Assembly (NCBI GenBank): GCA_005800865.1
Contig: SYEI01000317.1
Span: forward strand, 1 to 12,375
Source of the DNA: Bacteroidota bacterium
Lineage (GTDB): Bacteria > Bacteroidota > Bacteroidia > B-17B0 > Aurantibacillaceae
Length of the DNA: 12,375 nt
Direction: 5' to 3'
Shown here: in pieces, positions 1-10,100 of the stretch
Numbering within the stretch: position 1 is the stretch's first letter
Layout of the letters: every line of letters starts with the position of its first letter
Position numbers and translations under genes: made by a program
The notes under the pieces: model-generated
Database searches by the model: none
What the model saw: only the letters and a program-made list of their open reading frames with translations
What the model was told of the DNA's origin: nothing

Positions 1-3000
1 CAACCTTCAATTTTTATATTATCTCTCACAATCTCAGAAGACTGAATGCCAGTACCATTAACTGTTATTTCAGGTACACCATTTGCAGTTCTAAACCAAG
101 CACTAATAGTATATTTTTGGTAAGGATTTGGAGTAAAATAATTAGTACCAGTACTCAATACATTCACATTCATACTAAAAACTTGATTGCCAATACCTTC
201 AATTGATTTTTTACCAGTATGAGCAACTATAGTACTAAATGGCATATCATCTGCATTTGGTGATAAATTCAAATGCCCTCCTTTACGATACGGAGCCGGT
301 AAAGAAGAATAATATATTGAGTTACCATAATCCTCAAAACCATCAAACGCCGTTTCATAATATCCAGAATTGGAAGCAATTGCCGTTTGAACTGAATTAT
401 TATATCCATATAAAGCAGCAGACTTAATTCCAATTGCATTCGCATTTTCCAACTCAAAACCATATGGACTATATTTTGTTACTTGATTTACCATAGTCCA
501 ATTTTGATTTGTGTTGTAAAAATTCTTTTCCCAATCAAATAATACAAATTCCTTAAACGTACCATCTTCCTGTATTTTAGTGGTATTTGGATTTGTACTA
601 TTTGCATTTTGTTTACGTTCTGTTTGATATGCAAATGATTTATCCATTCGCCAAATACCAGCTGTTCCAACCCTGTATTGATTAGTGTTAGTAAGCAATG
701 CAATTGATCCTAATTTTGTATAAATAGCTGGACCGCTATTTGTTACATCCACGTCTGGATCACCTACATCCTGATAATCGTAAATCCAGCCTTTATCCTT
801 AAACTTTGCTGACGAAGCATTTAATACACCATCTAAGCACTCTGTCAATCCACATTCATCTTTTATGTCACCAGTAGAAAGTATAGCATTAGTACTAGCA
901 TTGAGTGCATAAACTTTTTTACCTGCCTTTTTCAGATTAATTGTTTGCCAATTTATAGTAGACGATAAAGGAAAAGTTAAAATTACATCACAACCTTTTC
1001 TTTCTCCAACAGTTGGCTGACTAAAAGTAATAAATGAATTAGATGCATCACTCGTATAAGTAATAGTATAGTTGGCTCCAATATTAGTACCACAATCAAT
1101 ACTACTTAAAGAACTAGCATTTAGATGTTGGTTGAATTGGGTAAATAAATCAAATTTTCTGTCATTCACAGGATCCGTTAACGACACAATTGATCCATTT
1201 GAAATCGATTGTTGATTTCTTCTTCCTGACTTTATTACTAGGCCACTGCCAGTTGAACCAGCACTAAATTTAGATCCATCCGATTTCACTAAAACAGCAG
1301 AAGTACCGTCAATTATACTCTTAATCCAGGCTCTAGAATATGCCCCACTAATATTAATTAACACTTCGTCACCTTCAGATAATTTTTCCCCGGTTGTACT
1401 AGAAGTTAAATCCATATTTTGACTTGAATTAATTGAGAAATCAAAAGTAGCTCTATCATTTTTATAAGCATTTGCCATACCATTATATGACCAATGTGCA
1501 GCATAATCGTATTTATAGATTGGTTTATCAAAATTATTTGTGACCGTAGAAAGTAAAGGTTTCCCAGAATAGGCATCAAACATTAAATTTTTAGAAACAA
1601 CAGTACTCCCTTCTTTAAATGATTTGGTTTCCATTAAAATAGCTGATTGATTTGCCACATGCATAGTCACAATCGATTTATCTACCTGTTCGGAATAATC
1701 AATAGTGGGCACCGCAACAAATACTGGCACTGGCACGGCAAGGATAATTGTAAAATATAAGTTTGTTTGTAGTCCCTGATTCATTTTTACACCATAAATC
1801 TCACGCATATCAATGTATTGTTCTGTTGTAGTACCCATCGTCGCTTCTCGATAATAGCCATCTCCAAAAAGTGCATTTACTTTTCCACCAACCTGATATT
1901 TATTCTCTTGTTTAACTACAGGCACCGTATTAGGATTATTAAAATCTGCATTTGCAGCATAAGTTGCGATAGATTTATTTAATCCATTCATATTATTAGT
2001 TACAACATTCATCCATTGAGAAAACGCATGATTTTCAAAACTAACAGAACCTATAAATGGTATAGGAATTTTTGGATTAAACTTTTCATGATCTAATGAA
2101 CTACGGGTAATAGAATACGGCGCATCTAAAGTTGTATAGTATTCATGAACCGTAATACCTTCTCGTGTTTTTGTAATGCTTGGTGAGCCATTAGCAGGCG
2201 TTTCTGTTTGATTAATATTTTTCACAATAATGCGGCTGTAACCAACGCTAGCGCCTGGATAAAAACTTTCACCAACAGGTTCTTCTATATAAAGGTCTTC
2301 ATTTTTAAAAATGAAAAATGGACTTGAATATTTAATAGGCTTTCTATATGGGATTTCTTCACCACCTATTAAAGGTTCATAGGAAGCTACTCCTGAACTA
2401 CGACCATCAGCTAATCTATAGGTATATTCTTGACCATATTCAGATGGTACTTCTCTAGAAGCATCCGTTTCCTTCCAAGAATCTGTAATTCTGATTTTTT
2501 TAACTCGATACCCTCCACCATACTTGCATCCATCGGGAGTGTTTAATCTAATAAAAGATGGCTTTGAAGTATTAATACTTTTACCGTATCCAGAAGCTTC
2601 ACAGAAACTATAATAGCCTGTTATAAGTTGGGCAGCTGATGAAACTGCACCAATTATAGAATTAGCTACCTGATTAACAAATTGCATACCGCCACCCGTG
2701 CCATTATTACTTGCAGGAAATAAGACATCTGGCCTTTGTAATTTTAAATATTGCCAAGCAGCTTTTCTAATTGGGTGAGTATATGGATAGCCTCCAACGT
2801 CATGAATACTAACTTGATCTAATTTAACATACCCGTAACCATTGGAGCTCAATCCAGCATCAGAACTTTGAATATCAGCGTAGCCACTTACATAATCCGT
2901 CTGTGTAACTCCTCCAATGCCATTTCCTTTTAAATCAATATATGCATTAAAATAAATTTGACTGATACCTGCAGTATATTTTTTCACTAAGGCGTCGGTA

Positions 3001-5993
3001 TTTATTTTATCTGGCTCATTGATTTCAAAAAAAAGATACTGATTTTTATCTTTCATTATTGCCGTAGGATTATCATCTATATTTTCTCCAAATCCTTTTA
3101 TTTTAACCATCTCCATAGCTGGAAGTCCATGCACATAGGCATAATCATCCGCTTCATAATCTACTTTGATTTTACCACCAGAAGGCAATGTAATCTCTTT
3201 TAAATTCCAAGCTGAAGCATGTTGATTTCTAAGCGCCAAATCATCTGTGTATGATCCATTTTCATTATAATCACTTTTTTGGTTAGTGTAAGGGAAAATA
3301 GTACTATTCACTCCAAAAACATCTGGTTTATAATTCCCCCACCTATCTTGTTGCAAAATACTATAATTTGGGTTTTCATCCATATTAGATGCATGATAAT
3401 CAAAAATATAAGGAGATAAGGCTCCTTTTTCATTTCCTAAATATGTAAACCAAACTTTTTCTAAGGTTAATTTCCCATTTCCGGGAGCATTACTATTAAT
3501 CGTGTTTTTACACAAATCATAATTATACTTAAAATGCACTTCTTTCAAAGCTTTTGATAAATCTGCTTTTGAAAATAAAGATATTTTATCTAGTTGCTTT
3601 ACAAAATGAGCTTGATCCATACTTGAAGGTACTGGATTTCCTGTGTAAGCTGGTTGATTCTCCCCAGTTGCACCATTTGCATCTAGTCTAGCACTGTTAT
3701 CTAAAGTAAAAAGAGCTATGTGAGATTTAGTTTCAATTGAATTCAAATACCAAATTTCTTTTGTTCCAAAGGTATAACCAGCCTTATCATCCACGTCTGA
3801 ACTTATATATCCTTTCAGATAATTAGCGCCTGCAAAAGGAGTTCTCCATTTATAATCATTAGTGGTGCGTGTATAATTAAATTTAACCCAATATCCAAAA
3901 TCATCATCAGATAAACCATTGTTTGTTAAATCTACATAATCTGGAGAAACTATAGCACTAAGCATATAGGAGTGAACATATGCTGGTATATCTGTATAGG
4001 TAAAAAAATGGTCGTCCAATTGATCATTATTTTGAGAATTGTCGATACTACCTACATAATTTATTATTTTATCATCAACCACATTTCTACCTGGTTTATT
4101 CTTATCAACAGAAAAATTAGCTTCTTTTTGACTTGTATTTTGGGCAGGTAATCCATAGATGTAACGATTTCCATCAGCATTTATAACTGATAATTCTCCA
4201 ATTTGATTACCATTGCCTAAAGAAATAGATGAATGTGTCGTGCCTGAATTTGCAGGATTTGCATTTAAGGAATATACATGATTATCTACCCAATTGTCTT
4301 TATATTTTGGAATATTATCAATTTCGGAAAAAGTTTTATATGACATTAATTGGGATCGTGTTCTCTTAGTTGAATAATGATCTTGATTAATAATATTCGA
4401 ATTATTTGTTCTAAAATCAACTATTTGATCAAATGCTTCTGCAACATTAGTCGGATCAAGTGATATATCTGAATGGTCTGGTAAGTTAACCATAGTTGTT
4501 ATTGGAAATGGGTTATACGACATATTCACACCAAGTTCGTCGTCTTCGTTTGCAACAATTTCATTTGATAATTTAAAATATGTTTCACCTCCCTGATGTA
4601 TGTGACTCGTTATATCAGAATATAATTCGGGTCTATGCCATGGTCCTGTGTAATTTTTTGAATAGTTTAACGCTAAATTAACACCTACATTCAAATTTGG
4701 ATAACCTAAGCCAATTTCTACTCCTATGTTGCCACCAACATTTTCACCATATATTTCAGGCCCTACTAATAATCCTATATCACTTCTATAAGGTCTAAAA
4801 ACACCGCCTACGCCTTGTCCGTTTACACGATAAACATCATATGTAGAAATTGATGCTGGCATACTGGGAATATCTTTTGTAGGGCTTACCTCACGTTCTC
4901 TATTATAATCCATTAGTTGGTAATCATCATTATGATTACCAAAATCCATAGAAGATGTTCGTTGATTTTGATATAAATACCCATAGCCTTTAAAATCTAT
5001 TGATTTAAAACCATTAGCCCCAAAACGAGTTTGCTCATAGCTTGCGCTAACAGAAAAACGGTTATCAATACCAACTGTATTAACACCAAAACTAAATTGT
5101 GTGCTAATATTAAATCCCTCAGTTGGAAAATCACTTGGCGGGATAAAAGCAGAAGATGCAAAAGAAACACCCCCGGAAGCAACTCCATATGAATTTGGAG
5201 TTGCATCTGCAGCATCCATTTCTACGTAAATGTCTGTACCACCCATGAATCCCTCCATTTGATTTTGAGTTTTTGAAATACTACTTGTGAAATTCAAGTC
5301 TTTTAATCCATTTAAAGAGCCAATATTTGCATTTAATCCAAATGACTTAGTAGCATCATTTTTTGACTTAGACAAACTTAAACCAACATTTAAGTTTGTT
5401 TCGCCAGCCAACGAATTATAACTTAATGATGCTTGCGCTCCATAACCGCCTCCATTAGTACCTGACAAGGAAAATCCCCCTGTAAATCCAAAGCCTTTAT
5501 AGTTATTCCATTGAGCCCCTAATTTTAAGGTTTGATTAAATTTAAACCCCCATATTTCTGGGATACTTGTAAAAGGAATTCCAAAGCCAAGCCCAACAGT
5601 TCTATTTGGACGCATATTAATTTTTTTATTAATCGTTTCACCTGAAAAATCATCTGGTAAACCGCGCATATTTCGTCCAATAACTCCTGGATTAATATTC
5701 CATCCTAAACCTACCCAAGAAGCCTCATCTTCCATACCAATACCTGCATGGTAAGCTAAATTAACTGGATACCCCCCATTTGGGCCAGGGACTGTTAATA
5801 AAGGGATATTGTAATTAAAATCTCCAGAAAATGGATCCACCATTTCTGTAGTTCCAATTGGCTCGAAACTTGACATTTCAGGCTGGCTTGGACCAGAAGT
5901 TAATGCATATGCCGCCGAAGGTGATACAATTTGAAAAACAATATTAAGCACTAAATAAAATGCTACAATGCGTTTAAATTTTTCTTTTTTCAT
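1..5993 (-). CDS. Giant secreted RHS/SpvB-like protein of Bacteroidota type, 3' end outside window
   Basis: An uninterrupted minus-strand frame runs from the ATG at 5993 to the left edge: 1997 complete codons, no stop, C-terminus missing. Residues 1-30 form a signal peptide (basic MKKEKFKR, hydrophobic core, likely cut after SAAYA). Residues 43-115 carry an SpvB/RHS-type shell start: DPFSGDFNYNIPLL, GGYPVNLAYHAG, then EASWVGLGWNINPGV and RGLPDD. Further blocks I associate with giant Bacteroidota proteins are IGELSVINADGNRYIYGLPA (about 596), GTKEIWYLNSIETK (about 742), LPSGGKIKVDYEADDYAYV (about 933), GGGYRVKKIRI (about 1160) and YSPYGFELENANAIG (about 1838). The last part visible (about 1920 on, AHTGKKSIEG then YTISAWFR) looks like a carbohydrate-binding-type jelly roll. 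No classical YD repeats and no toxin domain are visible. It is the last gene seen in a five-gene run, 31 bp after the lipoprotein gene. Family placement is from recalled motifs; the function (surface shell, adhesin or toxin carrier) is not known. No Shine-Dalgarno is seen before the ATG. Confidence 0.9.
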   Translation of the reverse strand, partial: MKKEKFKRIVAFYLVLNIVFQIVSPSAAYALTSGPSQPEMSSFEPIGTTEMVDPFSGDFNYNIPLLTVPGPNGGYPVNLAYHAGIGMEDEASWVGLGWNINPGVIGRNMRGLPDDFSGETINKKINMRPNRTVGLGFGIPFTSIPEIWGFKFNQTLKLGAQWNNYKGFGFTGGFSLSGTNGGGYGAQASLSYNSLAGETNLNVGLSLSKSKNDATKSFGLNANIGSLNGLKDLNFTSSISKTQNQMEGFMGGTDIYVEMDAADATPNSYGVASGGVSFASSAFIPPSDFPTEGFNISTQFSFGVNTVGIDNRFSVSASYEQTRFGANGFKSIDFKGYGYLYQNQRTSSMDFGNHNDDYQLMDYNREREVSPTKDIPSMPASISTYDVYRVNGQGVGGVFRPYRSDIGLLVGPEIYGENVGGNIGVEIGLGYPNLNVGVNLALNYSKNYTGPWHRPELYSDITSHIHQGGETYFKLSNEIVANEDDELGVNMSYNPFPITTMVNLPDHSDISLDPTNVAEAFDQIVDFRTNNSNIINQDHYSTKRTRSQLMSYKTFSEIDNIPKYKDNWVDNHVYSLNANPANSGTTHSSISLGNGNQIGELSVINADGNRYIYGLPAQNTSQKEANFSVDKNKPGRNVVDDKIINYVGSIDNSQNNDQLDDHFFTYTDIPAYVHSYMLSAIVSPDYVDLTNNGLSDDDFGYWVKFNYTRTTNDYKWRTPFAGANYLKGYISSDVDDKAGYTFGTKEIWYLNSIETKSHIALFTLDNSARLDANGATGENQPAYTGNPVPSSMDQAHFVKQLDKISLFSKADLSKALKEVHFKYNYDLCKNTINSNAPGNGKLTLEKVWFTYLGNEKGALSPYIFDYHASNMDENPNYSILQQDRWGNYKPDVFGVNSTIFPYTNQKSDYNENGSYTDDLALRNQHASAWNLKEITLPSGGKIKVDYEADDYAYVHGLPAMEMVKIKGFGENIDDNPTAIMKDKNQYLFFEINEPDKINTDALVKKYTAGISQIYFNAYIDLKGNGIGGVTQTDYVSGYADIQSSDAGLSSNGYGYVKLDQVSIHDVGGYPYTHPIRKAAWQYLKLQRPDVLFPASNNGTGGGMQFVNQVANSIIGAVSSAAQLITGYYSFCEASGYGKSINTSKPSFIRLNTPDGCKYGGGYRVKKIRITDSWKETDASREVPSEYGQEYTYRLADGRSSGVASYEPLIGGEEIPYRKPIKYSSPFFIFKNEDLYIEEPVGESFYPGASVGYSRIIVKNINQTETPANGSPSITKTREGITVHEYYTTLDAPYSITRSSLDHEKFNPKIPIPFIGSVSFENHAFSQWMNVVTNNMNGLNKSIATYAANADFNNPNTVPVVKQENKYQVGGKVNALFGDGYYREATMGTTTEQYIDMREIYGVKMNQGLQTNLYFTIILAVPVPVFVAVPTIDYSEQVDKSIVTMHVANQSAILMETKSFKEGSTVVSKNLMFDAYSGKPLLSTVTNNFDKPIYKYDYAAHWSYNGMANAYKNDRATFDFSINSSQNMDLTSSTTGEKLSEGDEVLINISGAYSRAWIKSIIDGTSAVLVKSDGSKFSAGSTGSGLVIKSGRRNQQSISNGSIVSLTDPVNDRKFDLFTQFNQHLNASSLSSIDCGTNIGANYTITYTSDASNSFITFSQPTVGERKGCDVILTFPLSSTINWQTINLKKAGKKVYALNASTNAILSTGDIKDECGLTECLDGVLNASSAKFKDKGWIYDYQDVGDPDVDVTNSGPAIYTKLGSIALLTNTNQYRVGTAGIWRMDKSFAYQTERKQNANSTNPNTTKIQEDGTFKEFVLFDWEKNFYNTNQNWTMVNQVTKYSPYGFELENANAIGIKSAALYGYNNSVQTAIASNSGYYETAFDGFEDYGNSIYYSSLPAPYRKGGHLNLSPNADDMPFSTIVAHTGKKSIEGIGNQVFSMNVNVLSTGTNYFTPNPYQKYTISAWFRTANGVPEITVNGTGIQSSEIVRDNIKIEG

Positions 5994-6024
5994 AATCTTT
6001 ACTTTACGATATTCTATAGTATGT

Positions 6025-6645
6025 TTAATTCCAATTAACAGCAGGTTCATCTTCGATGTCCTTATTTTCAATCTTTAATATTACTCTACCTGTTCCAAAA
6101 ATATTATCATCAAAAACAATCAATTTGTCAGCTTTTTTATTAATACTTTTACCAAAAGCCAAAACAAAATTATTGTATGGAGAAAGTCCGTAGCTTCTTT
6201 CAAAATGAGCTAATAAACAAGGCAATGTATCTTTGTCTTCAATTAAAACAAGATCGTTTTGAATATTATTCATGAAATACTCTAATCGTTCATAATATTC
6301 ATTTTGACTTTTAATATTTGCCCCCATTACTTCGTTGGAATTAGCCACTTTAATTCTTAATGTTGCGTACTGCATATTGCCAAGCTCCTTAATTCTAGTT
6401 GCTACTTCATTGTTTTTTATACCACCATTTACTAATTCCTTTGCCACAATATAACTTACAGGTTTATACAGAATTTGAAAATTTATATCTTTAAATTCTT
6501 TACCAACATTCAATCCATTGTCTTCATTTTCTACCCAGTTTATATAATCAACGTGAGATAATGTTGCTTTCTTGCAAGAAACCAAAAAACTAAATAATAT
6601 CAGAATTACAAATAATCTACTTTGCACCACCTTTATACAATTCAT
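6025..6645 (-). CDS. Exported lipoprotein of unknown function, coupled to the Skp-like gene
   Basis: The 206-residue product starts with a short basic segment and a hydrophobic stretch (residues 11-23), then a lipobox LVSC with Cys24 as the expected lipidation site, followed by KK. This predicts a lipoprotein, in the inner or outer membrane. After the lipobox come DYINWVENEDNGL (about 33-45) and FQILYKPVSYIV (about 56-67), then a mixed helix/strand region with two more cysteines apart from Cys3 and Cys24: only Cys143 lies in the mature part. I know similar lipoproteins with a 'W-V-E-N...NGL...YKP' start from Bacteroidota but can attach no function. The ATG at 6645 overlaps the Skp-like gene by 29 bp. 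GTG codons at 6630 and 6627 would also keep the signal sequence and shorten the overlap, so the exact start is uncertain. The giant protein gene follows after 31 bp. Its position between a chaperone-like gene and a giant secreted protein suggests a role in that protein's export or surface display (inference). Confidence 0.85.
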   Translation of the reverse strand: MNCIKVVQSRLFVILILFSFLVSCKKATLSHVDYINWVENEDNGLNVGKEFKDINFQILYKPVSYIVAKELVNGGIKNNEVATRIKELGNMQYATLRIKVANSNEVMGANIKSQNEYYERLEYFMNNIQNDLVLIEDKDTLPCLLAHFERSYGLSPYNNFVLAFGKSINKKADKLIVFDDNIFGTGRVILKIENKDIEDEPAVNWN

Positions 6646-7138
6646 TTACATATACACTTAATTCTTTTGTAACATCTTCGGCATCATCTCCATATAAAAT
6701 AGAACTTTTGTTTTCAAAACCTAATATATATTTATAATTGTTTTTTTTACCAAATTGCATTATATACTGACTTAATTGTTTCCAGATTTGATTTTTATAT
6801 TGCTCATTGGTTTGGGATGTGCTTTCAGTAAAATTTTGCTCTTTTAATGCATATTCTTGTCTTTTCGCTTGAAATAAATTAATTTTATCCATGTCATTTT
6901 TTGAGGTAATAGATTTTGACAATATTGTAAGCTCAAGTTTTAAACTATCTAATATTTGTTGTCGCACATTAGCCACATTTTCAAATTTAGATTCAAGTTC
7001 TTTTTTCATAGTAAATTCATCGTACACTGTTTCTATATTTACAAAAACTATTTTTTGCTTTTGATTAAATAACAGGACTGCGCATGTAATTGAAATGCAA
7101 AGGGCAAGGAAAGCTATTGGGGCAATTAATTTATTCAT
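6617..7138 (-). CDS. OmpH/Skp-family coiled-coil periplasmic protein, membrane-anchored
   Basis: The 173-residue product has the Skp/OmpH layout. Skp-family proteins are periplasmic holdase chaperones for outer-membrane and exported proteins. Residues 1-25 are a hydrophobic N-terminal segment. Residues 29-42 (KIVFVNIETVYDEF) match the first strand and helix start of Skp proteins. A long charged helical region follows (about 43-125, rich in E, K and Q), and the C-terminal part (YKYILGFENKSSILYGDDA, then DVTKELSVYVNELY) matches the return strands and last helix. Length is normal for the family. The N-terminus has no clear AXA cleavage site or good lipobox, so it may stay as a membrane anchor rather than be released as in the classical soluble chaperone. 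It lies 3 bp after the SprB-repeat gene and overlaps the lipoprotein gene by 29 bp, which suggests translational coupling. A dedicated chaperone for the large neighbours is an inference from position. General Skp copies usually sit near bamA, so this one is probably an accessory paralogue. Confidence 0.82.
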   Translation of the reverse strand: MNKLIAPIAFLALCISITCAVLLFNQKQKIVFVNIETVYDEFTMKKELESKFENVANVRQQILDSLKLELTILSKSITSKNDMDKINLFQAKRQEYALKEQNFTESTSQTNEQYKNQIWKQLSQYIMQFGKKNNYKYILGFENKSSILYGDDAEDVTKELSVYVNELYKGGAK

Positions 7139-7141
7139 ATA

Positions 7142-10100
7142 TTATTTTTTAAAACGTAAATACCATTTTTCATTTTTCTCATTGATAATTTCCAAAATAT
7201 AAAACTTATTATTTGGCATAGTTTGTCCAGGTACATAATAAGCACTATTTGCTAAATTTATTGAATACCTATTGTCTCCGTATATTACAGAAGGTGCAGA
7301 ACTTGCCATTGAAACTGAACTATATACAATCGTATTAGCTTCATTATATATATTAAATTTCAATTTACTGTCAGTGTCTTTATATTCTTCATTGTACTTG
7401 AATAATAATTTTTGCTCATGAATCGTATAATATCCGCCATCTAATTTCTTTTCTGGAATAGCAAATTCTTGAACATAAGGGCAGCCAAACGATAATCTTG
7501 GATGTCTTATTTTTGATCCAGAAAATTGAAGTGATGCATCAGCAATTAAATCTTCCGCAGCGCTTAAACCAAAAGTTGCTCCTGCAATTGGAGCACCATT
7601 TATATATAACTTTAGTAAACCAGCAGATTGATCCTTTTCAAGTCTGAATACGGACGATTGCGCATAAAGACCAAAAAAATGTACTGTACTATTTGCTACA
7701 TCAATTATTCTTTCATTATTTGTGAAAACATAAAATCTAAAATTCCAAAAATCAACCATTCCCATTCCATATTTTGTAGTATTTAAGTTTACATCAACAT
7801 CAGTTTTACTAAAACCTATACCATAAGTTTCGAATAATAAGGGTAAAGGTCCTCCAGTTGTCCACTCAATCCATCCTTTATCTAAGGAATTTAAAACATT
7901 AACAGAAGAAGCCCCATCATGCCATTGAAAAAAGCTAGATGTGCCTCCAGTTTTTATTAGTGTATTATCTGGAGTCATTGTAGTTGTATTGGCGGCCATG
8001 TTTGTCCACTCAGGCATGTAAGCTATATCAAACGTTTTTGTAGCCACAGCTGAAGAAGGGAAAGGAAAATATCTCTCGAAATAATACTTCACAGTATATT
8101 TTCCTGCACATAAATCAGGAATTACTGCATGAGCTGGCAACACTGTTAAGTTTACGGTATTGATAATCGTTCCAAACTCATCTAATATTTCAAATTTGGA
8201 TGGGTCAATGGGAGCATTCACCGAAGCCGTAATATCGGCTACACCTGCACAAGGATTATTACACCTAACATCTGTAACGTTAATAACAAAATTAGCTCTA
8301 GAGAGTCCTATAATAGGCATTGGCAATGTTCGCATAACCATGTTTGAAACACGAGCACTTGGAGAGCCTAATAATACTTTCACAAGAAGATTATTTTCTG
8401 GTTTTAATGATTCCATTTTTTTTCTAGAAACTTCTTTTCCATTTAGATAAAAAATAAAATCACCTGTTTTTGAATCTGTTGCAAACGCAAAAACGTCACC
8501 TGTGCTATATTTTGATTCAAAAATATATGAATCAACAAACCAAATTCGGAAAAATTCTTTTCCAACAAATTCAAAATAGGTTTTCTGTCTTAAATCTTCA
8601 AACCCATCTTTTATGTCTTTTTGTTTTTCAATTAAACCAACATACACTACATCTCTAATGTCTGGAATTGAAAATTCCAGATAGTTGTCGAAATCTTTTG
8701 TGAAATTATTTTCTGAAACGACATAATTTTTACCAAAAACAAATTCACCGTTCTGAGAAATATTTTCTCCTTTATCAAATAAATACAGCGTTTTTTCAAT
8801 ATTTCTTGTTGGAATATCTAGGCTTGCAGTTGAAGTATTTTTTAAATATAACCAATCTATTTTCGTGCCCACAACCCCAACTGTTTTTTTTGAATCGTTT
8901 AGTTGATCGAAAATTGTAATAGGGTAATTTCCTGGCAATAAATCGAGCCACTTGTTCTTTCTTCGCAAAGAATCTAAATTTGAAGAAATTAGAATAGAAT
9001 CAAATGCAAAGTCAGTATAAGTTTTCAATCTACTAAATACCTCTTGATTGGATGGAACTTTAACATCATTCCATGCAAAATTGTAAGGAGCATAACCGCC
9101 TTTAAGAATTAATTCTACACTTCCTTTTGCGAGATCATTATCGTAATTTTTAACAATACCTGTAAGAGAAGGCTTAGAAAAAAATGTAGATTTTACATTC
9201 TCAAAATAATCATTCATTTTATTAAAGGCAACATCAACTACTAAATCCATATCCGGTTTTGTAGGCTCTTTAAAAATAACGATGTCATTTTTGTAATACA
9301 GTATAGTCTCTGCTTTTCTTTCTATTTTTAAAATATCCGAATTTTTTAACCTACCAAAATCACCTTGTAATTTCCCACTCGAAAAGATAAATAATCGTTT
9401 ATGATCAATTAAAAATGCATAATCAATTGATAAATAATCATTGTCAGTATTTAAATACGTTAAACCAATGGCGCTAAATTTAGCATTACCACTTGGTTTA
9501 AATTGCATATAACCATCACTTCCTCCTGCTAAAACATTTTCTGAAGCGGCTCCTGAATTTCCCCACAAGGTTGCTACAGTTTTAGTTAATACTGTAGAAT
9601 TAATTGAAACACCAGTTCCATCAGTCCAATCTACACAATTTAATACAGTAAATGTTTGGCTTATCGTTTTACTACTTGCATCTGTAAGCACTAATGAATA
9701 TATACCAGACTTAATGCTATTTAGCGAAGCAGTCGTTGCTCCATTACTCCATAAATAAGTATAAGGCTGCAAGCCGCCACTAACCGAAATTGAAATGGAA
9801 CCTAAATTTGTAGCTGATTGACAATGAACATCCGTTACACTGCTCGTCATGGTTAATGGTTTAACAAAAGAACTTTTTGCTAAAGTGATTGAAGATCCAT
9901 TGGATTGAATAACGCCATTTACAACAAATGATTTTGATGGAATACCGTTATTTGTAATGGTAGTTAGTAATACATTGTTTTTATAAAATTTAATTTGATT
10001 ATTTAAGCGTTCAATTCTAAAAATACTACCTGCCGTATATGAACCAAATTGTCCAAATAAATCGCCTTCTTTATAAATTTTAATTGAATTATTATTAAAT

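Noticed and set aside
239..703. Short frames on both strands in 239-703, and another minus-strand one at 4997-5215.
   Set aside because: All fall inside the giant protein frame, which reads without a stop through these places with clear motif content.
1..5993. Classical YD repeats or a toxin domain in the giant protein.
   Set aside because: No repeated G-x-x-x-x-YD-x-x-G pattern and no known toxin motif was seen in the visible 1997 residues; the C-terminus is not in the window.
8160..8658. Two plus-strand open frames within the SprB-repeat gene (8160-8450 and 8470-8658).
   Set aside because: They lie antisense to a well-supported gene, and their translations lack domain-like patterning, signal sequences or any recognisable family.
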